From: an uncultured Muribaculaceae bacterium
GTDB taxonomy: Bacteria > Bacteroidota > Bacteroidia > Bacteroidales > Muribaculaceae
Reading direction: 5' to 3'
Length of the DNA stretch: 42,277 nucleotides
NCBI GenBank assembly: GCA_910587475.1
Contig: CAJUMR010000022.1
Coordinates: forward strand, 1 to 42,277
Position numbers and translations under genes: made by a program
Notes under the pieces: generated by a model
Database searches by the model: none
The model's input: only the letters and a program-made list of their open reading frames with translations
What the model was told of the DNA's origin: nothing
Shown here: positions 7,567-15,923 of the stretch, piece after piece
How the letters are laid out: each line of letters starts with the position of its first letter
How positions within the stretch are numbered: position 1 is the first letter of the stretch

Positions 7567-8945
7567 ATAAAGAATATGCAAACATAGCCAGGAACTATAA
7601 GCGCACTGTGGCAGGCCGCTTCATGCTTGTGGAAGGAGCCAGACTGACTGAAAAAATCGCAGGCGAAGATTTTTGTGTCACTCAGAAAATGGATGGTATC
7701 ATGCAAGTTCTCTTTTGGCGTGATGGTAAGGTTGCGGCTTATTCTTCCCATGGCAACCCTACTGACGAGACTTTACCATGCATGGTAGAGTTTGCAAAAA
7801 TCATGAAACAATCCGGCCTTAAAGAGGCAACCTTCGGCGCGGAACTATATGCTACGATCAATCCCAATGGTCGTGAACGCGTCGGTGATGTGGCGACAGC
7901 GCTTGCCGACGAACGTCTGCATGACCAACTGCAACTTGCTGTTTTCGACATCCTTGACATTGATGGCTCACCTTTCGAAGCATCGCATTATCACGACAAG
8001 ATTTCAAAGATAAAGCAGCTTTTTCGCACAGGTATGTCAGTCAAGCCGGTTGACTCATATAAAGCTCAAGGCAAACAGGATGTGGAGCTTCTGTACAATG
8101 AACTCGTAGCCGAGCGTGGTGCTGAAGGCATCGTGGTTCATTGCGAGACACCTGTTATCTACAAAGTAAAACCCCGTCACACAATCGATGCCGTTGTCAT
8201 CGGCTATACACTCGGCGAAGATGAACGCAGCGAGATGGTAAGGGATTTACTTGTGGCGGTAATGCATCCCGACGGGTCACTGCAACAGTTCGCCTCTGCC
8301 GGATCAGGGTTGACCGACGAGCTTCGCAAAAGCCTTTACGAGCAATTCTCTGCTTCACGGGTTGAATCCGATTATATCGAGACTGACTCGCGCAATGTCG
8401 CCTTCCAGATGGTTAGGCCGGAAATGATTGTGGAAATTTCTGCCATAGATTTTGTCACGGAGAACACCGCTGGGGAACCAAAGCGAAACGTGCTCCTCTT
8501 ATATCACCCGGAAGAAGGCTATAAGACCATACAGCCGACCTCAGGTGTCGCGCTCCATAGCCCGGTAATTGTAAGGTTACGTCCCGACAAAATGTGTGAG
8601 GAACGCGCAATATCTGTCAGACAGCTCACCGACCTCTGCCAATTTGCTGAAGATAAAACTGGGAGAAGGGACAATCTGCCCAAAAGTGAGATCCTGTTCC
8701 GGCAGGTCTATCACAAAGGGAGAGGGCTGAAACGGATGGTGCAGAAATATGTGGTGTGGAAAACCAACAAGGAGCACACCGGACAATTTCCGGCCTACGT
8801 GTTCCACTACACCGACTTCAGCATGGCAAGAGCCGAGAGTCTGCGTCGAGACATCCGCATTTCCAACAGCCGCGAGCAGATAATGCAGCTCTGCGATGAA
8901 TTCATATCAGTCAACGTCAAAAAAGGCTGGCAACAAATTAGTTAA
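7563..8945 (+). CDS. ATP-dependent DNA ligase-like nucleotidyltransferase
   Basis: The 460-aa protein shows the ordered motifs of the covalent nucleotidyltransferase superfamily. Motif I is KMDG (Lys42 as the expected AMP-accepting lysine), motif III GAELYA (Glu94), motif IIIa FDILDIDG (128-135), motif IV EGIVVH (188-193) and motif V YKVK (Lys201, Lys203). An OB-fold-like region follows (DAVVIGYTLGEDER, LLVAVMHPDG, RPEMIVEISAIDF to about 305). The last 150 residues are an extra domain I cannot assign. The family seals nicks in nucleic acid using ATP. Whether the substrate is DNA or RNA is not decided by these motifs, though the OB-fold phrasing is closer to DNA ligases. It overlaps the gene before by 4 nt and lies 12 nt before a helicase gene, which suggests a DNA repair or processing module. 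Confidence 0.82.
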   Translation: MNKEYANIARNYKRTVAGRFMLVEGARLTEKIAGEDFCVTQKMDGIMQVLFWRDGKVAAYSSHGNPTDETLPCMVEFAKIMKQSGLKEATFGAELYATINPNGRERVGDVATALADERLHDQLQLAVFDILDIDGSPFEASHYHDKISKIKQLFRTGMSVKPVDSYKAQGKQDVELLYNELVAERGAEGIVVHCETPVIYKVKPRHTIDAVVIGYTLGEDERSEMVRDLLVAVMHPDGSLQQFASAGSGLTDELRKSLYEQFSASRVESDYIETDSRNVAFQMVRPEMIVEISAIDFVTENTAGEPKRNVLLLYHPEEGYKTIQPTSGVALHSPVIVRLRPDKMCEERAISVRQLTDLCQFAEDKTGRRDNLPKSEILFRQVYHKGRGLKRMVQKYVVWKTNKEHTGQFPAYVFHYTDFSMARAESLRRDIRISNSREQIMQLCDEFISVNVKKGWQQIS

Positions 8946-8957
8946 AATCATATACAA

Positions 8958-11900
8958 ATGGACCTGCACGTTTTACTTTCTGATTTTGTCAAGAGTAAAG
9001 GCCGAGACATTCTCGCCTCCCCATTACTTTGCAATATGATGGACGACGAATTGATGTTCCGTCCATTCGAACACCGCGACTATAAACTCCTTTTCCGCCT
9101 GATGGTAAAAGAGGGGTATGTAAAATCCATTTTTGAGCTTGCGGCATGGGATAAAGTCTCGGTAGAAAATATCAAGGCACAAATTACAAAAGTATATAAA
9201 GGAATTGCTGATGTCGGCTATGCTTTAGATTGTATCGGCTACGCCACAGGACATCTGAGTTCGGTTGCGGAACCTATAGATGTAACAGGTGCGACTCCAA
9301 TTAACCAGCAAGTGTCATTGGGCGAAAAAGAGGTGAGATATATCGCACACGGATCCACTAAGTGTATCGGCACAATGATACCGGCATCTATGGTAGAGCC
9401 AATTCACAGGCATCTCAATGAAATAGCCAAAGAGGAAGGTAGCGTTGCGGAATTTGTCATGCAGGAGCTCAAAATAAATTCTCAGGAAGAACTTGAATCC
9501 AAACTTTCCGGAGAGCAAATCGATGGAGTGGCTCTTGCCATAAGACAAATGCAAAATGGGAAAGGATTTATTATAGGGGACATGACAGGAGTCGGGAAAG
9601 GACGTCAAGTAGCCGCGTTATTATATTGGGCTATTCTTCAAGGCACGCGTCCAGTATTCGTCACTGAAAAATCCAGTCTTTTTAGCGATTTATATCGAGA
9701 CCTAAAAGATATCGGATATGGTCATTTGCGCCCATTCATCCTCAACAGCGATCCGGAAGCCAAAATACTGGACACATTTGGTAATGTCGTATATAACAGG
9801 CCCAAAGCTATAGAAATAGAAGATTTCAAGGCAACTATGAGCCTTCCCTCGGGATATGATTTCCTCTTGCTTACTTATTCTCAGTTATCGCGCGAGGCAG
9901 GCAAGAATTGGAAGGCGGATTGTGTAAAATCAATCGTAAAAGACTCATTCATTATAATGGATGAGAGCCATAACGCAACAGGAAGTGATAGTAACATCGG
10001 GAATTTTTTTCGTGAAGCGGTCACCCTTGCCGCAGGGGTATGTTTCGCATCAGCCACCTATGCCAAATATCCTTCAAGCATGCCTGTTTATGCATTAAAG
10101 ACAGCAATGGGTGATGCCAATATTCCGGCCGCTCAGCTAATCGAAATAATCGAGAGTGGAGGACCGATTCTTCAAGAGGTAATGGCGAAAGCCCTTGTAG
10201 AATCAGGATCTATGATACGTCGTCAAAGAGATATGAGCGAAGTGACACGCACAATCTATAAAGTGTCAAATCAATCCGACATTGACAAAATGCGTGCGTC
10301 CTACGATCATATAATCGAACTGTTGGAGGATGTATATAACTATCAGTCATCTTTTATAGAGCCTTATCTGAAAAGCATCGATGCGCTAGGTTTTATACAG
10401 AAAACTCATAAAATTCCCAAAAGCGAAACTTTTGATGTCAAGGAATCAAAAGTGCTTTTTCAGAAATTCTCCAACCGGATGACTCCGCTTATCCGTCAGC
10501 TGCTGTTCGCAATAAAAACGGAAGAGGCTGTCGAATCTACGTTAGCATTGCTCAAAATGGAACGTAAACCGATTGTCCAGATTAACAGAACCATGGAAAG
10601 CGTTGTCTCAAAGCTGTTAGCTGTAGGTTCATCCTATGACAATATTGATTTTGCACGGATTATAACAGTCTATCTGGATGACATGTTCTCATTCAAAGTC
10701 AAAGGCGTAACTATCAGTGGGTCAGGAAAGACTAAACGGAAGAAAGTATATCTTTCCGAGGCAAAATTTGACTTTTCCGACCTCCAGAAGTTTTATGGAT
10801 GCGATGTAGCTGAAAACGAATACCACAGCTTGCTTCATAGAATTAAATCTGCGGCCATTGAGCTGCCAGTCAGCCCAATAGATTATTTTATACAGCGTGT
10901 TGAGAATGCCGGTTATAAAGTAGGCGAACTGACCAATCGAAGCAAATCATACATTTATGATGATGTCACTGCCGGTGTGCGTTCTTCAGGAAGATATGAG
11001 TTACGGGCAAAAGTCCAGAAAAAAAGACTCGCGTCAGACTTTAATAATGGCAAAATAGATGTGCTTATAGGCAATCGCGTCATGGCTTCAGGAATTTCAC
11101 TACATAATAGCCCAGACTTTGCTGACAAAAGACCGCGAGTTGTAATTACGTGGGAGCAACAGGACAGTGCTGACAGACAGACTCAATTTGATGGTCGAGC
11201 CGACCGAACAGGTCAATTATCGCATTGTTCTTTCGTCACGTTGTTTTCACCTATACCCGCAGAGCACAGATATATGATGATGCATGAACGGAAACAACGT
11301 TCGTTGAATGCAAATGTCGAAGCCAATCAAGATTCAAAAGATCCATCATTTGTAGATATCATAAACAAATATGGTTCCCAAATCGTCAAAGAATATCTTT
11401 ATGACCATCCGGAACAAAGCTATTTGTTTGAATTCAAGGAAAACTGGTACAACAAAGATGACAATTATATCATAACCGAATTTCTGAGAGGCTTGGCTCT
11501 CCTGCCAAGCCAGGAACAGGAAGATATATTAACCGATGTTATGAGCCGTTATCTTGCACTCATCCACCAACTTGATGAAGAAGGAACAAATGATTTGAAA
11601 AACTGTGCTTTGCCGTTGAACGCAACATTGATTAACCGTTCGGTTTTCTTCAATGGGAAAAAAAGATCAAGCAGCATTTTTTCTCAGGATGCAACTTTGG
11701 ATGAAGTGGAAATGAATATTCTTAAGAAACCCATGTCTGCAACTCAAATCACAATGTTAATGAGTGCGTTGAAAGACCGATCGTATCTTGTACCGTTGAT
11801 AGACTCTCACTTCGCACATAAGGAGAATGCGATACATAATCGATATAATGTGCTGTCAAAATCCATAAATGATAAAATAGCATCCTTACAAAAGTTGCCA

Positions 11901-12560
11901 CCGTCGCAACTTGTCTTTGGCAAAATCGAAAAATTGAAAGACAGGCTAAGTGCTTATGGCGTGGGTAGGTCTATATCTATAATGGCAAAAAAAGAAGATA
12001 AGAGTGGAATCCTTTCAATGTTAAAATGGTTTACTCCCGGGCAGAGTGTTGGCATTCCGATGTCGCTCGAAGCCGATAGCCAGATCGATGACCCGAAAAA
12101 TATTGACTATGTATCCGTCGGAATATTTCTGGGATTTCGATTGACAAGACCTGAACCTACACGCTCATCAATAAAGGCTGTTTTTGCTGTCAATGATTAT
12201 CGAAGCAAGATTGAACTGCCTTTGACCGCAGAAGAAAAACTACGAACTATACACGCACAGACGAGTTTAGGAATTTTGTCGACCATGTTGTCAAGCACAA
12301 ACCTGTCAACATGGGATACGGTAGTCGGTAATAAGACAAGGACCCGAGGATACATCGTAACCGGAAATATTCTGCTTGGGTTAGCCATGAGCCGACATTT
12401 TGGAGATAATATCAGGGATTGCAAAGAGCGACAAATAGCCATGACAAAAGGGCGTGGGCAACTTGTGACTTATACTGATGATCATGGCGGTATACATCAT
12501 GGCTACCTCATGCCACCAATATTCCGCAATGGAGATCAAATAAAGTATTTAAAAGCATAA
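8958..12560 (+). CDS. Strawberry-notch-type superfamily 2 helicase
   Basis: The 1200-aa protein has Walker A GDMTGVGKGR with Lys214, a DESH Walker B box at 335-338, motif III SATYAKYP shortly after, and a C-terminal helicase lobe. That lobe carries GNRVMASGISLHN and a motif VI of form QFDGRADRTGQ, with Arg747 and Arg750. The AGVGKGR-like Walker A, DE-x-H box, SATY phrase and Q-F-G-R-x-x-R-x-x-Q motif are those of the Strawberry notch (SBNO) helicase family. In bacteria this family is mostly found on mobile or defence-related DNA. ATP-driven remodelling of DNA is expected. The N-terminal 190 residues and the last 400 show no recognised domain. The gene is clearly AT-richer than the chromosomal genes at the window edges. 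It lies 12 nt after the ligase-like gene and 4 nt before the kinase. Confidence 0.87.
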   Translation: MDLHVLLSDFVKSKGRDILASPLLCNMMDDELMFRPFEHRDYKLLFRLMVKEGYVKSIFELAAWDKVSVENIKAQITKVYKGIADVGYALDCIGYATGHLSSVAEPIDVTGATPINQQVSLGEKEVRYIAHGSTKCIGTMIPASMVEPIHRHLNEIAKEEGSVAEFVMQELKINSQEELESKLSGEQIDGVALAIRQMQNGKGFIIGDMTGVGKGRQVAALLYWAILQGTRPVFVTEKSSLFSDLYRDLKDIGYGHLRPFILNSDPEAKILDTFGNVVYNRPKAIEIEDFKATMSLPSGYDFLLLTYSQLSREAGKNWKADCVKSIVKDSFIIMDESHNATGSDSNIGNFFREAVTLAAGVCFASATYAKYPSSMPVYALKTAMGDANIPAAQLIEIIESGGPILQEVMAKALVESGSMIRRQRDMSEVTRTIYKVSNQSDIDKMRASYDHIIELLEDVYNYQSSFIEPYLKSIDALGFIQKTHKIPKSETFDVKESKVLFQKFSNRMTPLIRQLLFAIKTEEAVESTLALLKMERKPIVQINRTMESVVSKLLAVGSSYDNIDFARIITVYLDDMFSFKVKGVTISGSGKTKRKKVYLSEAKFDFSDLQKFYGCDVAENEYHSLLHRIKSAAIELPVSPIDYFIQRVENAGYKVGELTNRSKSYIYDDVTAGVRSSGRYELRAKVQKKRLASDFNNGKIDVLIGNRVMASGISLHNSPDFADKRPRVVITWEQQDSADRQTQFDGRADRTGQLSHCSFVTLFSPIPAEHRYMMMHERKQRSLNANVEANQDSKDPSFVDIINKYGSQIVKEYLYDHPEQSYLFEFKENWYNKDDNYIITEFLRGLALLPSQEQEDILTDVMSRYLALIHQLDEEGTNDLKNCALPLNATLINRSVFFNGKKRSSSIFSQDATLDEVEMNILKKPMSATQITMLMSALKDRSYLVPLIDSHFAHKENAIHNRYNVLSKSINDKIASLQKLPPSQLVFGKIEKLKDRLSAYGVGRSISIMAKKEDKSGILSMLKWFTPGQSVGIPMSLEADSQIDDPKNIDYVSVGIFLGFRLTRPEPTRSSIKAVFAVNDYRSKIELPLTAEEKLRTIHAQTSLGILSTMLSSTNLSTWDTVVGNKTRTRGYIVTGNILLGLAMSRHFGDNIRDCKERQIAMTKGRGQLVTYTDDHGGIHHGYLMPPIFRNGDQIKYLKA

Positions 12561-12564
12561 AACA

Positions 12565-13245
12565 ATGAAAACATTTTCAACAAACATTCAGATTAAACTC
12601 GCCGATGGGAAAAAGGCCATAGTTAAGAAGTTGCTTGGCTCCGGGGGACAAGGTTCTGTATATCTCGTCGATGTCGAAGGTCGATCAAAGGCATTGAAAT
12701 GGTATAATGTGAAACCCTCTGACCAATTCTTATCTAATCTGCGAAAAAACATAGCTGAAGGCTCACCTTCGCCTATTTTCCTATGGCCGGAGGCAATAAC
12801 TAAAGAGAAAGAAGGCGGAATCGGTTACATCATGCCGCTGTGTCCTGACGGTTATTTCGAATTCAGTAAATTTCGTCTGATGAAAGTCCGTTTCTCTTCA
12901 TTCAGAGCTCTTTTGACCGCAGCGATCCAAACCTGTGAAGCCTTCCGCAGATTGCACTCCAAAGGACTGTCATATCAGGATCTCAATGATGGGGGCTTTT
13001 TTATAAATCCGACAACCGGCGAAGTCAGGATCTGTGACTGCGATAATGTGTTTCCGCATGGCGAAAGTTCGGGGATAATGGGCAAAGCCCGCTATATAGC
13101 ACCCGAAGTCGTTATGGGCAAAAACATGCCTGACAGTTATTCTGACCGATTCAGCATGACATTGATGCTGTTCATGTATTTCTGCATAGATCATCCTTTT
13201 GAGGGTAGGAATGTAGTAAAATCCATGTCTTACCGAGAATATTGA
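12565..13245 (+). CDS. Ser/Thr protein kinase, N-terminal part of a frameshifted gene
   Basis: The 226-aa fragment contains most of a protein kinase domain: glycine loop GSGGQGSVYLV (about 26-36), ATP-site lysine in KALKWY (about 47), catalytic loop YQDLNDGGFF with Asp139, and metal site CDCDNV (Asp158, Asp160). Kinases of the TerY-associated group usually read D-[IL]-x-x-G-N-x-F in the loop. Here the Asn position is Gly144 (GGC), so metal binding may be impaired. The frame ends at a TGA (13243-13245) before the end of the domain, while the continuation (NPCLTENIERSVFGKDICFI) is open in the +1 frame. Deleting one A from the run at 13218-13221 rejoins them. The intact protein would be about 420 aa. 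It sits between a helicase and a vWA gene. Confidence 0.8.
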   Translation: MKTFSTNIQIKLADGKKAIVKKLLGSGGQGSVYLVDVEGRSKALKWYNVKPSDQFLSNLRKNIAEGSPSPIFLWPEAITKEKEGGIGYIMPLCPDGYFEFSKFRLMKVRFSSFRALLTAAIQTCEAFRRLHSKGLSYQDLNDGGFFINPTTGEVRICDCDNVFPHGESSGIMGKARYIAPEVVMGKNMPDSYSDRFSMTLMLFMYFCIDHPFEGRNVVKSMSYREY

Positions 13246-13288
13246 GCGCAGCGTTTTTGGCAAGGATATTTGCTTCATATTCGATCCC

Positions 13289-13831
13289 ATGAATGATTTG
13301 AATCGTCCTGTCGCCAATATTCATGGTAATGCGATTATGATGTGGAAAATCTTACCCCAAAGTCTTCGTAACACTTTCATTCAGGAGTTCAGCAACGCAA
13401 AAATCAGCAATCCGCAACATCGTATCACTGAACTTGAGTGGAAAAATATACTGATTGGGATCCGTGACAATCTCATACGTTGCCCTAAGTGTGGCGATGA
13501 AGCATTTGTAGGGCATCCATGTCTCGGCCGGCATTGTAAAACAGTACCCGACGCACCAACAGTATATCTGAAGGGTGATGGCCGAAAAATACCTTTAGTC
13601 AAACGTAGTTCCATTACATTTGGCGACAAGGGCATTGATGGTCTTGTTGTTGCAAACCCAAAGGATCAGACCATGCTTTTGCTGCAAAATATCACTGCAG
13701 AAAGCTGGGACGTCAACACACCATCCGGAAAAATCATAGAAATTGCACCTCGCGGTTTTGTGCCTATTAAGCCCAATTTAAGGATAACCATAAAAAACGG
13801 AAACCAAAATAAAACATTTCAAATAATCTAA
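13289..13831 (+). CDS. C-terminal part of the frameshifted kinase: lobe end, zinc ribbon and beta-rich tail
   Basis: This frame is open from 13220; the first ATG is at 13289 and gives 180 aa. The start, NDLNRPVANIHGNAIMMW followed by KILPQSLRNTFIQEF, is the usual C-terminal end of the kinase domain in this group, so the piece is a continuation of the preceding gene rather than a separate protein. A zinc-ribbon-like segment follows (CPKCGD near residue 64, then a Cys and CKT near 77-84). A beta-rich tail of about 95 residues comes last, with no confident family. If translated separately by reinitiation 43 nt after the TGA, it would be an inactive fragment. The vWA gene starts 11 nt downstream. 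Confidence 0.72.
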   Translation: MNDLNRPVANIHGNAIMMWKILPQSLRNTFIQEFSNAKISNPQHRITELEWKNILIGIRDNLIRCPKCGDEAFVGHPCLGRHCKTVPDAPTVYLKGDGRKIPLVKRSSITFGDKGIDGLVVANPKDQTMLLLQNITAESWDVNTPSGKIIEIAPRGFVPIKPNLRITIKNGNQNKTFQII

Positions 13832-13842
13832 ATAACTAAATT

Positions 13843-14652
13843 ATGTCACTAACAGACTACGAACTCACTCCTGCGGCACGCCGCACTCTTCACATGTTCT
13901 TTCTCGTTGATACGTCCTCAAGTATGAGCGGTGAGAAAATAGCAGCCGTCAATGATGCTATCAGAAATGTAATGCCTATCGTAAACTCAATAGGCGATGA
14001 TAATCCTGATGCAGAGATTGTGGTGGCAGCCATGAAGTTCGACAGTTCAGCGACATGGCTAACCCCGACACCCATGAACACCGCTGATTTCACATGGACC
14101 GACCAAAGTGCCTGCGGATGCACTGCTATGGGAGAGGCTTGTCTCGAACTCAATGCCAAATTCTCTCACAAGCATGGATTCCTGAAGTCGGCAAGCGGCT
14201 CATACGCTCCGGTAGCAATAATGCTCAGTGACGGCGGTCCGACTGATGATTTCTATGGAGCCATGGCAACATTGGACACAAATGCCTGGTTCAAGCACTC
14301 AACTCGTATAGCCATTGCTATTGGAAATGATGCCGATACCGATGTCCTTGCACGGTTCACAGGCAATCCCGAGCTGGTGTTTCGTGTTCATAACATTGAT
14401 GCTCTGAAGGCGGTAATAAAACTTGCAGTCATAACATCCTCGCAGGTGTGCAGTGCGAGTGCGTCTATTGCGGTTGCAACAGCTGGAACAGCCTCTGCGG
14501 GTACAACCGGCTTAGGGGTAGGCTCCACAACTACACCGACAAAAGCATCTATGGCCGCATCGGCAATAGCTGCTGCCGTGGATGACATAAGTGGCATTGA
14601 TGTCGGTGATGCGGCGATGATCGAGTCCATGGATTTTGATGAATTTAACTGA
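13843..14652 (+). CDS. TerY-like von Willebrand factor A domain protein
   Basis: The 269-aa cytoplasmic protein has a complete metal-ion-dependent adhesion site: DTSSS (Asp23, Ser25, Ser27), Thr94 in GCTAMGEA and Asp130 in SDGGPTD. This small stand-alone vWA form is the TerY type, used in bacteria as a metal-dependent protein-binding module. The C-terminal 60 residues are Ala/Ser/Thr/Gly-rich and of low complexity, ending in an acidic helix. TerY proteins occur with a PP2C phosphatase and a kinase in what has been called the TerY-P triad. All three are adjacent here, so it probably assembles with or is modified by its neighbours. Confidence 0.87.
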   Translation: MSLTDYELTPAARRTLHMFFLVDTSSSMSGEKIAAVNDAIRNVMPIVNSIGDDNPDAEIVVAAMKFDSSATWLTPTPMNTADFTWTDQSACGCTAMGEACLELNAKFSHKHGFLKSASGSYAPVAIMLSDGGPTDDFYGAMATLDTNAWFKHSTRIAIAIGNDADTDVLARFTGNPELVFRVHNIDALKAVIKLAVITSSQVCSASASIAVATAGTASAGTTGLGVGSTTTPTKASMAASAIAAAVDDISGIDVGDAAMIESMDFDEFN

Positions 14653-14653
14653 T

Positions 14654-15433
14654 ATGATTTTCAATTCATCAGTGCAGGGTGCTTCCCATATCGAGAGTGG
14701 CAAGGAATGTCAGGATCACTCTATGGTATGGGAGGACCCATTGCATAAAATCAGAATTGCCGTCGTCAGTGACGGTCACGGCAGCGAGCGGCATTTCAGG
14801 AGTGCCATCGGATCGCAATTTGCATGCGAAGCGGCCATGGACGTTCTTAAAGAGCTTGCCTGTGCAGATGTTTCATTCGATCAGGACAGCCTCAATCAGA
14901 TCGCTCGCTGCATATGCTCACGCTGGAGTCAAATGGTCAACAATGACATTGAGTCACGTGATCAAAAGGTTGGAATAGAAGCATACGGCTGTACACTGAT
15001 CGCTTATGTTCAGACATCTAAATTCTGGCTGGCTATGCAGATCGGCGATGGCCTGTTTGTGATGCTCAACCGCCGCAGACATTTCCGGCAGCCAATCAAG
15101 GATGATGAAAGATGCGTGTGTGGCTACACAACCTCCATGTGCGATACTAATGCAGCATCTGAATTCCGGTTCGCTTTCGGGCAGAAAAGATCAATACCTA
15201 AAGCAGTGTTCTTATGCTCCGATGGGGTAGACGGCACATTCGGTTGCGGAGGCAATCTCTATGTGTTTTATTGGAATATCCTGAAGTGTCTTAGGAAAGA
15301 CGGCTACAGCGCCATCATAAACGAACTGCCCACGACACTGTCCCATTTCAGCGAGGTGGGCAGCAAGGATGACATGTCGCTTGCCGTGATTGTAAATTAT
15401 AAAACTAAAAAATATGAAGAAGCATTCAATTAA
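14654..15433 (+). CDS. PP2C-type protein phosphatase
   Basis: With the ATG at 14654 the product has 259 aa and begins MIFNSSVQGASHIESGKECQ, a normal first strand of the PP2C fold. An upstream in-frame ATG (14639) and TTG (14636) overlap the vWA gene and look less likely. Metal-binding acidic residues are at SDGHGS (Asp40), QIGDG (Asp132), CSDGVDG (Asp190) and SKDDMS (Asp239/Asp240), all in the expected order. The family removes phosphate from Ser/Thr using two Mg or Mn ions. It starts 1 nt after the vWA stop codon and is the expected counterpart of the kinase encoded just upstream. Confidence 0.87.
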   Translation: MIFNSSVQGASHIESGKECQDHSMVWEDPLHKIRIAVVSDGHGSERHFRSAIGSQFACEAAMDVLKELACADVSFDQDSLNQIARCICSRWSQMVNNDIESRDQKVGIEAYGCTLIAYVQTSKFWLAMQIGDGLFVMLNRRRHFRQPIKDDERCVCGYTTSMCDTNAASEFRFAFGQKRSIPKAVFLCSDGVDGTFGCGGNLYVFYWNILKCLRKDGYSAIINELPTTLSHFSEVGSKDDMSLAVIVNYKTKKYEEAFN

Positions 15434-15824
15434 CGTCAGCGCCGAGATAAAAAACTATGCCCTCCGCGCCGATGAAATCGACGCCGGAGATGCTATGGAT
15501 GTGCTTATCCGTATGTATCTTGACAATTGCGGTATCTCACTCACCGAACGCACACTTGCAGAAAATGCTATCCATTTTTGGATAGCACGATGGCGGGAAA
15601 GTCATCCCGAACTTTCAAAAAATACCGGACTGTATGATATGATGGATCTTCGTTCGGAAAAATACCGCAACAATAAGGATTTTTACGACTGTTACGATGT
15701 CACCTGCATTGATGCAGAGGATTCACTGCGCTACTGTCAGGAGATGTTGCGGGACTACACTGACGACATAACACGTATCGCTCTTTGTGCCGGGATTTTA
15801 CACTGGCAAGAAATAGATTTTTAA
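15414..15824 (+). CDS. Unknown small protein, last gene of the island operon
   Basis: This 136-aa, mostly helical, acidic protein overlaps the phosphatase gene by 20 nt, so it is very likely co-translated. It contains no membrane segment. Conserved-looking aromatic and acidic residues (FYDCYDVTCIDAEDSLRYC, about 86-104) give no known family. The frame extends to a TAA at 15822-15824, about 20 nt before the large hairpin that ends the operon. Confidence 0.72.
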   Translation: MKKHSINVSAEIKNYALRADEIDAGDAMDVLIRMYLDNCGISLTERTLAENAIHFWIARWRESHPELSKNTGLYDMMDLRSEKYRNNKDFYDCYDVTCIDAEDSLRYCQEMLRDYTDDITRIALCAGILHWQEIDF

Positions 15825-15843
15825 CTCATCAGATAAATCATTA

Positions 15844-15892
15844 TTGTAAGACATTGCAGAGACGAAACTGTCGCCTCTGCAATGTCTTACAA
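15844..15892. terminator. Bidirectional terminator hairpin between convergent operons
   Basis: An 18-nt arm starting TTGTAAGACATTG (15844-15861) pairs perfectly with 15875-15892. After one A/C mismatch three more pairs follow, closing a 5-nt loop at 15866-15870. The hairpin sits between the plus-strand operon ending at 15824 and the minus-strand gene ending at 15924. T-runs are weak on both sides. Confidence 0.7.
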
Positions 15893-15923
15893 CTTTGTGT
15901 GTGTATTTCACGATACTATTTAA

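Noticed and set aside
14636..14653. TTG (14636) or ATG (14639) start for the PP2C phosphatase
   Set aside because: The ATG at 14654 gives the normal first strand of the fold and sits 1 nt after the vWA stop; the upstream starts remain possible.
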